DNA from: Prorocentrum cordatum
Lineage: Eukaryota > Sar > Dinophyceae > Prorocentrales > Prorocentraceae
DNA: 64,000 nucleotides
Direction: 5' to 3'
NCBI GenBank assembly: GCA_963575745.1
Contig: CAUYUJ010014328.1
Coordinates: 155,853 to 219,852, forward strand
Position numbers and translations under genes: made by a program. The notes beneath the pieces were generated by a model that worked only from the letters and a program-made list of their open reading frames with translations, searched no databases and was not told where the DNA came from. Within the stretch, counting starts at the first letter, position 1. Each line of letters starts with the position of its first letter. Shown piece after piece: positions 53,412 to 64,000 of the stretch.

Positions 53412-56400
53412 ATGCCGCGGCATGCTGGTAGCTCTCGGTCTGGGCGCCATGCCCCTGACGTTTCTGCACCCAACAGCGGTGCTCCTCAGCCTGCTGCAGT
53501 GAGCAGTGCCCCTCCTCAGCGTGCTGTGTTGAACGGTACTGTCCAATGGATTGTTGACCTGGTGAAGCAGTTCGGTCGTATACCGATGCGAAAGAAAGGA
53601 ACGTCCGAGGAAGTACGAGCTGAAAACAAGTTGGCCAAACGTTTCTCCGACCACCGCGACTGCATTCCTAATGACGTTATGTTAGAGTTGCAAGCCCTCG
53701 AATGCGCCACGCCTTCAGAGTCAGCCGCTGTCAGCGCTGCCCTTCAGCGTTCTGCATTAAGCGGATCTCTGCAAACGCTCGTCGAGGACGTGAAGCAGTT
53801 CGGTCGTATACCGATGCGAAATAAGGAACGTCTGAGGAAGCACGAGCTGAAAACAAGTTGGCCAAACGTTTCTTTGAACACCGCGAGAGCATTCCTAGTG
53901 ACGCGATGTTGGAATTGCAAGACCTCGAGGAGTCACGCGCCGTCAGCGCTGCTGCTCAGCGTGCTGCAGGTGCTGCTGCTCAGCGTGCTGCAAACGAGGA
54001 GTTCAAGCGGAAGCAGAAGACCGATGAGATCCTGCAGCAGGTGCGCGAATTCGGCAGCTGGCCGAAGGAGAGCGCTCAACGCCCGCTTGCAGAGCGGCGG
54101 TTGGCTTGGCACATCCGAAAAACACGGAAGGCCAAGCATTTCTCACCGGAGCAGGAGGCCGAACTTCAAACTCTGCAGCAGGCGGGCAGCCGAGCTTCAA
54201 AGTCCGACGGGCTCATGCAGCAGACGAAGATCGAGGAGGTCATGCAGCAGGTGCGAGACCTCGGCCGCTTTCCGAAGGAGTCCGCCGGGCGTAGTGTTGC
54301 AGAGCGGCAACTAGGCTGGCTAGTTCGAAAAGGATTGAAGGCCAAGCAGTTCTCTCCCGAGCAGGAGGCCGAGCTCCAGGCACTCCAGCAGGCGGAAAGC
54401 AATGGCAAAACAATGCTTCGCATCGCGGAGGCGGAGGAATGGCCAAACCCCATGGAAGGGTTCGCTGAGGAGGCGCAGAACAGGATCGACCAGGATCTGC
54501 TGATGCTGGAGAGTGGCATTCGTAACAAGGCAATCCTGCGGCGCCTGGCCACCTACAAAGAGCTTGTGTCCAGCCGCGGTGCTCCTCAGCCTGCGCAGCA
54601 CAGGGAATTTGCGCAGAGGTACGCGGAGCGAGTGCGGAGAGCGTTGGCTGCTCCCGTGGGGAAGAGCTGCTACGTCCCCGGCGGCGAAGTAGAGGGGAAC
54701 CAGTTGCGCGTTTTCTCTAACCGTGCAGTCATGACGGGACCGCTCGTCTGCCAGCCTGCGACTGCGATTTCTTAATAGAAGAGGACTTTGCGCGGCATAA
54801 GCAGTGCAACCACGCCGGCGAGGCAGAATACCGCAAACGGGTGCTGTACCTGATGGCAGAGGCCGGCTGCAGGCCGATAGCTGCCCAGGAGAAGAGGATC
54901 ATGGTGCAGAATTTTGCTCACTTCCAGCAGTTTTGCCACCCGGGCAGCAAGGGCAACCGCTTCTCGGGCGGCGAGGCGGCGCCCCGATGCGAGGCAGCCT
55001 GCGTAGTCTGTGCGCAGAAAGACTACCTGGAGCACCGCCACAAACTGAGCCTGTTTGGGGCAGTGCCGGAGGAGCGTGTCTTTGAGCACTGCGCCGACTC
55101 AGCAAGCGATCGTGATGACCTATCCGATGGCGTGGCAGATGCTCCACCCAAGCGTGCTCTGGTGAAGCACCGCGGGGTGTACTACTTGCAGTCCCCGGAG
55201 CTCGTGCAGAAGCTCCTGGACGTGGACAGGTACAGGCAGCGGTGGACACTGATCCCGTGCGAACAGCTGCACGCGTCCAGCGTTCAGCATCCGGAGCACC
55301 CAGAGTGGCGGTGGCTGCTGCACTCCCGCCGAGTCCCTGTGGTTGCACCACCAGAAGCAACGGCGGGAACCTGCGGTGCATCTCAGCCTGCTGCCGACAG
55401 GTCCGGCGGAGCTTCTCAGCCTGCGGACGAGAGGCCTCCGTGCGCAGGGGTGGGAGATGCCAACGCGTTGGTGTGGGTCTGTTGGGATTGCCTCAATGAC
55501 CTGTGCGCCAAGAAACCGAAGATGCCGTTAAACGCCCTGGTCAACGACAACTGGATCGGCCGGGAGCTCATGCTCGTCCGCAACGCTTCGAAAGCTACCA
55601 AGATGCTGGCGTCCCTTGGCCGATGCTGTTGGAAGCAAGTCCGCCTCGGCAAGGGCGCTCCGGATGTCCAGCAGAAAGGCATCTCGGGCAACACTATCCT
55701 CTTCGCCCAGCCCACGGCGCAAATCCCGACCATGGAGCTGCCCCCGGAGCAGGGCGCGCTTGTGGACTCTCTGAACATCGTTTTCTCGGGCGCCGCGCAC
55801 AAACTCCACAAGGCGTACTGGGCAACAGTCAAGCGCGGCGAGTACATGCAGATCGTGAGGGAGCGCAAGCAGCAGTGCGCAAACTTTTCCGAGGTAACCG
55901 TCCGGGAGGACGTTGCCCCGACACGGCTGCCGGAGGACGGCGTGCCAGACCACGTCCAAGCCTGTCTGCAACCAGTGGACGGTGTGGACAAAGCCCCGGT
56001 ACGTCTGTTGGGGCCAGCATCCAGGGCGCCGGAAGTGGGCAGAGACGACGAGGCGGGAGACGAGTCTGACGAGGAGAAAGAGACAGACAAAGACGGAGAA
56101 GCAGCAGAACAGCCTGACATGGCCTACCTGCATGAAAATGTTGCAGAGTTCACAGTTGCAGTGGATCCAGTGCATGACATCGCTCCAGTCCGAATGATGC
56201 AAGCGCTGCAAGGCACGCTGGTGGCGCTGCAGGAGCAGGCAGCACGCATCGCCAAGAACGAGGTGACACCGACAGTGGCAGACAGCAGCGGTGCTCTTCA
56301 GCCTGTTGCCGACGAGGGCGGCAGGCATACGATGCGCAGCATGGTTCTCGATGTACGGAGTGCTGCTCGTTCGTTCGACGAGCGAGCGCAGGTGGCGCTG

Positions 56401-59400
56401 GAGAAAGCGCAAGCAGGAGCAGACGCGTGCAGGGCTGTGGGCCCGCACTCCTTATCGGTGCCTACGCAGAAACCCTTGAGTTCTTTCGACAGCAGGTCTT
56501 GGCCGGCGTGCTACACAGAGTTCTGGTTCGGGGACGGCGCGCCGAACCTCGAGCGGGAGCGGCCCATGCTGTTCGAACAGGTCTTCCCAGGAATACTACT
56601 TATGCTACCAGTGTTGATAGTGGAGTCGATCCATTGATAGCAGTGTGTCGTTTGGACCTACATGTGTTGATAGCAGTGTCTCGTGGAGGCCTACATCCAT
56701 TGATCGCAGTGTCTTGTTTGTACCTACGTGCGTTGATGGCGGTGTCTCGTTTGGACCTACATGTCTTCATAACAGTGTCTCGTTTGGATCTACACCCACT
56801 GATACCACTGTCTCGTTTGGACCTACATGTGTCGATAGCAGTGTCTCGTTTGGACCTACACATGTTGATAGCAGTGTCTCGTTTGGACCTATATCTATTG
56901 ATAGCACTGTTCCGTTTGGACCTACATGCGTTGATCGCAGTGTCTCGTTTGGACCTACATGTGTTGATAGCAGTGTCTCGTTTGGACATACATCCGTTGA
57001 ACGCAAAGTTGCGTTTGGACCTACATGTCTTCATAGCAGTGTCTCGTTTCTTCGTCCTTCGAGGTCGCACGGCGCCTCATCAACCTGGAGGAGCTCGTGT
57101 ACTCTCTCGCGACCGACGAGGAGCCCTACGAGGCAGCCTGCCAGAGCCGCTTCAGCTCGCCAGAGATCATTGCTGTCTTCGGCGACGTGATCCGCCGGCT
57201 GCGGCTCTTGAAAGGCACTCGGGCGGCGATTGGCAGGAAAGGCTTCGGCACTGACCTCCAGATCCTGTCAGAGGCGCCAGCGGAGGATTTCATGGAGGCG
57301 TTAAACATCGCTAAGCCGGCCGACTGCATCGGCTCCGCCATTTCACGCCCGGGCATGCCTGCCAAGGTCAAGACTGCCCTCAGGACGTTGCTACTTAGCA
57401 CTTCCGATGTCCCTGGCACGGAGGGGCGGAAAACCGCACTCCGCTTCAACGGGCACGGCAACAACCTCAAGTTCGGCGCGGCCAGCTTCTTCGTCGCACC
57501 GAACTTCGCAGACACGCACAGCCCGTTGGTCCTCCAACTCCACGAAGGGCCCGGAAAGCGGAGCCACTTAGACATTCGCGGGGGCGCGGTTGGCGCGGTG
57601 GCCAGAGCCGGCGGCGCTTCTCAGCCTGCTGGCCCTGACCTGCGGAGTTCAGCTCCGACCATGCCTTCTCTGGAGCGGATGCACCAGATAGTGGCAGCAG
57701 ACCCGCGGGCGCAGGCCAAGTTCTTCCTGTTGATGACGGAGCTTCACTACCGCTACATCATCGGCTTAGAGCGCCTGTTTGTTGGCCGCACAAGGCTAGC
57801 CCGACAGGCGGTGACAACAGAGGACGACGTGGCAGCGACTCTGCAGCCGTGCGTGGCCCAGGCACCACTGATGTGCAAGCGCCTTTCGAAGCACAGGGTC
57901 GGGGCTTCACGCACGGCCACGGCAAAGGCCACAGCGTCATCGGGCCTACGATGGCGTGGCTGCGGTCGGCAGTGGTCGGAGGCCTGCGCACCGCCGCTCG
58001 GGAGCTGCGAACTGCCCTTCTTTCCACCGCGGAGGCCGTGCAGTACGAAGCTGCCAACGAGCCCGCACGGCAGCTGGGGCTGCCTGACGTCGCGCCAGAG
58101 CCTTTCACAGCCAGGCAGCAACGACAGAGCCGCATGGACGGAGGGGAAGAGGAGGACGGCACCCTGCGCGACGAGGTGCCTCTAGGCCCGCCAGTGGAGC
58201 AGCCGCACCTGGTGGAGGAGCGAGCGCGGGCAGCCGCAGAGAACCGGATGCCTGCAATCGGCGCTGCAGCGTACCGGGGCCTCCCGCTCACAGGAGCCTT
58301 TCAGTCGACGTTTCCAAGCTACCGCCAACGAACTAGCTTCGGGCAGCTAGGTGGCGCTCCTCAGCCTGCCATGGCAGCCAGCCATGCTAGCCTCTTCCAG
58401 ACGAACGAGGATGGAGCGATTCAGGAAGTCCTCAAGCCCGATGGCTCGCCGGCTTCTGTCGAGGAGATTACCGCAGATGCGGAGGCTTGGGCGGTAGCGT
58501 TTAGCCATGACTTCTTTTGCAACATCTGCTCCAACCACGAGCACGACTGCACCGAGACGTGCGTCAAGTACGTCAAGAAGAAGCTCGAGGCCCAAGAGAG
58601 TCTGCGCTCGAACAGAACCCCGTCGTGCCGCTTCTGGTTCTTTCGCATCCAGCAGCTATGTCTAGCAGGCCGCACCAAGCGAGTGCGTCGGCGCGGCAAG
58701 CCTTTGGTCCGGACTCCGTTCATCGACTTCTCTGATGACCGCAACCAGCGGTGCCGCTGCCAGGTCAAACGCGACCAGCCGTTCAGGAGCTCCACCAACG
58801 ACGTCTCTCAAGTGACCAGCCGGTGCAACGTGGGTTTCCAGTTCTTGATGTGCGCGCCTGACGAGTCTGCCGAGGCAGCAAAAGTGCTTCAGCCTGCTGG
58901 TGCTCCTCAGCCTGCCCAGGACGGGCTGCCTGCGGCCGCCCCAGTTCAGCTGGCCAAGCGCAGAAGGCTTACCAAGAAAACGGCCAGCATGAAGAACCCA
59001 GGGTCGGCAATCGCATTGCGCTCATCCAAACAGATCGGCGGCCGCAAAAAGTGGCTCTACGGTTGTGGCTCCTTGCATCCGACAGATGCATCTGTCGTGG
59101 AGAGCTTCCAAGCTGCTTTCCAGAAGGCTTTCTCAATGGACTTCTACATCACGAAGTACCAGGGCAAGATGATGGAGTCCATGACGCCGCTCTTCCAGTC
59201 TATGCTCACCGGCATGCAGCGTCTGGAGCAGCAGGAGAGGGACGAGAAGGAGGAGGAAGCCCGGAAGGTGCTCAGTGAGGGCGGCGCTGATGGCGAGGAC
59301 CAGACGCTGGCCAAACGGGGCCGGGCGCGCGAGGATCTCGCTCGCCGCGCTCGGCGGGTCTGTATCCGCCTGGCGTCGATGGCGAACGGGTGCTTCTGGC

Positions 59401-61400
59401 TCTCCACGACGGAGGTGGCCGTGCATATCCTCACAGGCGGCGACTGCCTCCAGTCGCACCACAATGTGCGGCTCTTCACGAGACAACTACAGTGGGCCTG
59501 CCAGCAGTGCAAACGCTTGCTAAACCATGAAGGTTCGGGCGAGGAGACGCATAATGATCAGGTGCCAATACAAGCAGTCCGCATCCAGATCACTGACGCC
59601 GACAACGAGGAGGAGGACGCAGCAGGTGACACCAGCGGTGCTCCTCAGCCTCCTGGAGACACTCCTGCTGGTGATGAGCAAGGTGGCGGTGCGGAGTGCG
59701 AGGACATGCACGTGTGCACCACCAGCACGAACACGGCCGACGACTACGCCCACAGTGGCCCTCGCCTGCAGACCATGCCGTACTACGTCTACAGGATGTA
59801 CGTCCGGCGAGTCCTGAAGCCGAGCCGGGTCAAAGCTTCTGGACCGCGATTCTTCGCCTTCGAGAGCCACTACGTCTTGGCTCCGCGGTACATGCAGGAG
59901 GTCCGGTTGACGCGGAGTTCCGTGCCCACCATCGATGGCTTCCAGTGCCCGACATGGGCGCATGACCCCGAGCAGAACTCGCTCTTCAAGGCCCTCCTCT
60001 TCACGCCTTGGGCGTGCGAGTGTCCCCTCTCTTGTGGCTGCGTTACTCAGTACAGCCATATGCTGAGGAACTGCGACTGCCCCGCCGTGCGCCCATACTC
60101 GTTCGAGCGGGCGTGGCGGCTTCGGTTCGCGGAGATCCACGTGTTGGCAGCGCGCGCAGACTCCAGGAGCCGCCTGGCCCGCAAGAGGCTCGTGCTCGCG
60201 GACACGACCCTCTTCTCCGAGCTGAAAGAGCCCCGGGCGAACCTCGAGGAGGTCGAGCTGGTGCTCCTCAGCCTGGCGCACTTCGCAAGGTCCCAGCTGG
60301 CGCGGCGCATGCCAGCGGAGGCGGCACGGCGCATCCTTGCCTTCAGTGACCACCATTGCCGGTGGCACGAGGAACAGTGCACCCTGGCGGAGTTCTGCGC
60401 GACCGTGGCGCGAGTCGTGCTGGCGCACGTGGACCTCGCGGCGGAGGCGCGGGTTAAGCCTCGGCCAGCAACAACTGCACACCTCGAGGCGGATGAAGAC
60501 TCCGCGAGCGATGCCGAAGGGGTCAAGGGGCGAGTCCCGCCGGAGCTCGTTGACGTGGGTGGAGGCGGCGGCAGCGACGTAGAGGAGGACGTGGAGGACG
60601 CCGAGATTACCGAGATCCCCCGGTTTCCGCTGCGGGACCACGTCAGAGCAACCGAGCTGGCCCTACAGCAAGACCAACTGCAGCGCTTGGACCAGAAGGG
60701 CCGCCTCAGCTACGCCGATAAGCAGTTGAAGAACCTCGTCCGAGCGTACAGCGGCATGCTGCAGCCCAGCTTTGCACTGCCAGCCAGCAGCGGCGCGCGG
60801 GAACATCAGGGCACGCGGCTGGACGAGACCTTTTCTGACATGCTCGCCCTACTGCGGCAAAGCATTGCGCTCCAAAAGAAGCAAGCGAGCCCGGATGGAG
60901 AGATCTTGCCCGATGCTGCGGACGACTGGCTCCCCAGCGGTGCTCCTCAGCCTGCTGCCGAGGACGCCCAACCAGAACTCGTTCCGCAGCTCTTGGCCAT
61001 GCAGGGCCCGGCGGCTGTTGCGTGGAAGCTCGTCACTGATGCCCACTGCACGGAGGCGCAGATTGACGCGGTGGCGTTGTTTGCGTTGTCTCTGCAGAAA
61101 CGATTTGACGGCAGACCAGACAAGACAACGCATCTCCTCCCCGTGGCGTCCGCGACAGGCAACCACAGAGCGATCTGGCTCGGTGGAGGCGGCGTCGGCA
61201 AGACGCGCACCCTCTCCAAAGTAGTGGAGCCGATGGCCATCACTTACTTCGGCGAGCAGGGGTACCTCGGCAAAGCGCAGTCCAACCACGCCGCACACAA
61301 CCTCGGCCCGCGCGGCAGGACCATGCATTCCTCCAATGGCCTGCTCATGTCGGATTCCTTGCAGACAGCCAGGCTGCGCTTGACGCCACAGACGCAGAAA
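53412..61400 (+). CDS. Helitron-like Rep/PIF1-type helicase, 3' end lost in a gap
   Basis: Four helicase-associated-like repeats open the gene (53536-54400; for example [20 protein letters not shown] and [16 protein letters not shown]). A Cys/His segment follows ([20 protein letters not shown]). After a putative intron (56581-57063) comes [20 protein letters not shown], which resembles the Helitron-like N-terminal domain. Then [14 protein letters not shown] (about 57891-57932) supplies an H-x-H as in HUH Rep nucleases. Next are [36 protein letters not shown] and the Walker A motif [10 protein letters not shown] (61182-61208). The helicase body is missing because the contig enters 100 N. One-base frame changes occur near 53823, 54750 and 57845. 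The Y-x-x-K motif of Rep was not located. A domesticated helicase with a Rep-like domain is the alternative. Confidence 0.6.
53545..53925 (+). repeat. internal domain duplication with one-base deletion in the second copy
   Basis: Copy 1 (from gtgaagcagttcggtcgtat, 53563) and copy 2 (53790) are nearly identical. At 53823-53835 copy 2 lacks one base of copy 1 (aaagaaagg versus aaataagg), which shifts the frame. Confidence 0.85.
56581..57063 (+). other. putative intron filled by a 33-bp tandem repeat
   Basis: Begins cag|gtcttcc and ends cttcgag|gtcgca. Excluding 483 nt joins RPMLFEQ to [20 protein letters not shown] in the same frame. Inside are about 12-13 copies of a 33-bp unit (gttgatagcagtgtctcgtt plus tggacctacat). 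AG|GT occurs at both boundaries. Confidence 0.65.
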
Positions 61401-61500
61401 NNNNNNNNNNNNNNNNNNNNNNNNNNNNNNNNNNNNNNNNNNNNNNNNNNNNNNNNNNNNNNNNNNNNNNNNNNNNNNNNNNNNNNNNNNNNNNNNNNNN
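61401..61500. other. assembly gap (100 N)
   Basis: Exactly 100 N, the usual placeholder for unknown size. The helicase coding sequence is cut at its left edge, and a 101-bp satellite starts at its right edge. Confidence 0.99.
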
Positions 61501-63450
61501 CCCGCTCAGTATCCCCGCGGCGCCTCACTCCGCAAGACCCAACAACAATCGAAAGTGGCGACAATGTCGCAAAATCCAGCCCCCCACTCGCCGCCCCAGG
61601 GACGCGAGGTCCCGCTCAATATCGGAGTGTCGCCCTCACTCCGCAAAGATCCACCATCATCCACTCGCAAGTGGCGACGAATGTCGCAGATCGCAGCCCC
61701 CCAGGGACGGCGAGGTCCCGCTCAGATCCCCGCGGCGCCTCACTCCGCAGGACCCACCAGCAGCCCTCGAAAGTGGCGACAACGTCGCAGATCGCGGCCC
61801 CCAGGGACGGTGGGGTCTCGCTCAGATCCCCGCGGTGTCTCACTCCGAAGGACCCACCGCCAACCCTCGAAAATGGCGACGGTGTCGCAGATCGCAGCCC
61901 CCCAAGCACGGCGAGGTCCCGCTCAGATCCCCGCTGTGCCTCACTCCGCAGGACCCACCAGCAGCCCTCGAAAGTGGCGACGATTGCGCAGATCGCAGCC
62001 CCCCAGGGACGGCGAGGTCCCGCTCAGATCCCCGCGGCGCCTCACTCCGCAGGACCCACCAGCAACCCTCGAAAGTGGCGACAATGTCGCAAATCGCAGC
62101 ACCCCCAGGGACGGCGAGGTCCCGCTCAAATCACCGCGGTGCCTCACTCCGCAAGACCCACCAGCAGCCCTCGAAAGTGGCGACGCTGTCGCAGATCGCA
62201 GCCCCCCAGGGACGGCGAGGTCCCGCTCAGATCCCCGCGGCGCCTCACTCCGCAGGACCCACCAGCAGCCATCGAAAGTGGCGACAGCGTCGCAGATCGC
62301 AGCCCCCCCCAGGGACGGCGGGGTCCCGCTCAGATCCCCGCGGTGCCTCACTCCGAAGGACCCACCAGCAGCCCTCGAAACTGGCGACGATGTCGCAACC
62401 CTCGAAAGTGGCGACGATGTCGCAGATCGCAGCCCCCCAGGGACGGCGAGGTCCCGCTCATATTCCCGCGGTGCCTCACCCCGCAAGCCCCACCAGCAGC
62501 CCTCGAAAGTGGCGACGATGTCGCAGATCGCAGCCCCCCAGGGACGGCGATGTCCCGCTCAGATCCCCGCGGTGTCTCACTCCGCAAGACCCACCAGCAG
62601 CCCTCGAAAGTGGCGACCATGTCGCAGATCGCAGCCCCCCAGGGACGGCGACGTCCCGCTCAGATCCCCGCGGGGCCTCACCCCGCAAGACCCACCAGCA
62701 GCCCTCGAAAACGGCGACGCTGTCGCAAATCGCAGCCCCCCAGGGACGGCGAGGTCCCGCTCAGATCCCCGCGGTGCCTCACCCCCGCAAGACCACCAGC
62801 AGGCCCCCGAAATGGTGACAAGTCGCAGATCGCAGCCCCCAAGCACATCGAGGTCAGCTCAGATCCCCCCGCCGGTGCCTCACTCCGCAAGACCCACCAG
62901 CAGCCCTCGAAAGTGGCGACCCATGTCGCAGATCGCAGCCCCCCAGGGACGGCGACGTCCCGCTCAGATCCCCGCGGGGCCTCACCCCGCAAGACCCACC
63001 AGCAGCCCTCGAAAACGGCGACGCTGTCGCAAATCGCAGCCCCCCAGGGACGGCGAGGTCCCGCTCAGATCCCCGCGGTGCCTCACCCCGCAAGCCCCAC
63101 CAGCAGCCCCCGAAAGTGGCGACGATGTCGCAGATCGCAGCCCCCCAGGGACGGCGACGTCCCGCTCAGATCCCCGCGGTGCCACTCCGCAAGACCCACC
63201 AGCAGCGCTCGAAAGTGGCGACAGTGTCGCAACTCGCAGCCTCCCAGGCACGGCGAGGTCCCGCTCAGATCCCCGCGGTGCCTCACTCCGCAGGACCCAC
63301 CAGCAGCCCTCGAAAGTGGCGACAGTTTCGCAGATCGCAGCCCCCCAGACACGGCGAGGTCCCGCTCAGATCCCCGCGGTGCCTGACTCAGCAGGACCCA
63401 CCAGCAGCCCTCGAAAGTGGCGACAGATTCGCAGATCGCAGCCCCCATCG
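61501..63450 (+). repeat. 101-bp satellite, about 19 units
   Basis: Units contain cccgctcagatccccgcggt, gcctcactccgcaagaccca, ccagcagccctcgaaagtgg and cgacgatgtcgcagatcgca; for instance, ccctcg recurs at 61763, 61864, 61964, 62065 and 62168. One unit is shortened near 62380. The unit length is 2 modulo 3, so a frame reads all three phases in turn; the resulting 700-codon ORF is not a gene. Confidence 0.95.
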
Positions 63451-63584
63451 TCGGCGAAGAGAGGGCAGGGGGAGGCGGGAGGCGGGAGAAGGAGGGACGC
63501 GACCACAGTGCTCTGTTCAGAACGAATACCCAGCCAAGGAGGGTTGGAAATAAAAAGATGGAGGTTACCGTTTCGTCAACGGGA

Positions 63585-64000
63585 AGTTCGCATTAGCGCT
63601 GCGCACACTCGTTTTCAAGGCTTCCGACTGTTGCAGAACTGGGCGGTGGCGCCTTGAGAGCCGCGCGAATTCGCGCTGGGTACATGCAACAGTTAGATTA
63701 ATGAATGGGTTTTTTTCTTAATTTGGAGTCCGCCATAGCTCCGCGCATGCTCGTTTTTAAATATTGCAGCTGCCGAAACTCGGGGCGGAGGTTTCTTTAC
63801 AAGATGTGGCTCTCGCGTTAGCGCCGCGCACACTCGTTTTAGAACATTGCACCAATTACAGAAATTGATGGTGTCGTCTCCACAGTGAATTGTCGCCTCG
63901 GTTCCGCGCGCATGGGTATTCAAAACATGCAACGGCCGCAAGGATTGATGCCGGGTGATGTCCAACATTCTGCTCTGGTCGTAGCGTCGCGTACGTTCGT
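63585..64000. repeat. degenerate repeat of about 75-85 bp, at least five units
   Basis: The phrase gcgccgcgcacactcgtttt and variants recur near 63590, 63735, 63815, 63900 and 63980, each followed by an a/t-rich word and tgca-c. The array continues past the window. Confidence 0.65.

Larger units (their letters stand above)
53476..60955 (+). repeat. recurrent in-frame motif encoding G-A-(P/S)-Q-P-A
   Basis: Consensus gcggtgctcctcagcctgc. Copies at 53476, 54576, 55373, 55406, 56288, 57611, 58351, 58883 (shortened), 58896, 59635 and 60937. Each is read in the same codon phase (GGT-GCT-CCT-CAG-CCT-GC), even though the gene changes frame three times along the way. This supports the chosen frames. 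Confidence 0.85.

Noticed and set aside
61555-63657. A 700-codon ORF downstream of the gap, and the apparent continuation of the helicase ORF through the N run
   Set aside because: It is the 101-bp satellite read through all three phases; the Ns only appear open.
1-64000. rRNA, tRNA, snRNA or spliced-leader RNA genes
   Set aside because: No stretch showed recognisable conserved cores by eye; a covariance-model scan would be needed to exclude small RNA genes.

Overview
This window looks like nuclear DNA from a dinoflagellate, probably a GC-rich one of the Prorocentrum/Polarella kind; that placement is inference. The reasons are the size and variety of simple repeats, intron-poor genes in one-direction runs, retroelement and transposase relics of types common in dinoflagellates, and a degenerate match to the dinoflagellate spliced leader. 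No rRNA, tRNA, bacterial operon or CRISPR array was seen.

Layout. 0-3 kb: no convincing gene, ending in a TCC microsatellite. 3.6-6.4 kb (minus): one intact reverse transcriptase ORF with a C-terminal zinc knuckle and nuclease-like domain. 6.4-11.5 kb: repeats, including a dispersed element that has acquired a CATA microsatellite. 11.5-28.7 kb: a run of six minus-strand genes (endonuclease-like, OTU/DDE transposase-like, and four unrecognised proteins). These are peppered with a very short hairpin family: a 5-bp covarying stem and a GGTN loop on the coding strand. 29.4-34.0 kb (minus): a decayed DIRS-like retroelement (gag-like, RT, RNase H tail, tyrosine recombinase). 34.5-38.7 kb: microsatellites and minisatellites. 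38.8-40.6 kb (minus): a frame-broken unrecognised protein. 40.9-49.4 kb: minisatellites, one Cys-rich ORF, and GTC, TCC and GGA blocks. 50.8-61.4 kb (plus): an RPA-like gene followed by a large Rep/helicase gene that resembles a Helitron; it runs into a 100-N gap at 61401-61500. 61.5-63.45 kb: a 101-bp satellite.

Main novelty candidate: the hairpin family at 11.5-28.8 kb. There are 36 copies with perfect stems. Stem changes are compensatory (GC, AT, GT and AC versions). All copies have the same orientation relative to transcription. Copies sit just before identifiable start codons and 5-19 nt after all six stop codons. At three sites, excluding exactly 14 nt joins two broken reading frames. 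The plus-strand cluster at 52.6-61 kb lacks this hairpin but carries its own recurrent 19-bp motif, always in the same codon phase (G-A-P/S-Q-P-A). Two neighbouring gene clusters each marked by a private short motif is the pattern most worth following up.

Several genes carry single-base frame changes, so assembly indels and pseudogenes cannot be excluded by reading alone. Family names rest on motif recognition, not on database searches.
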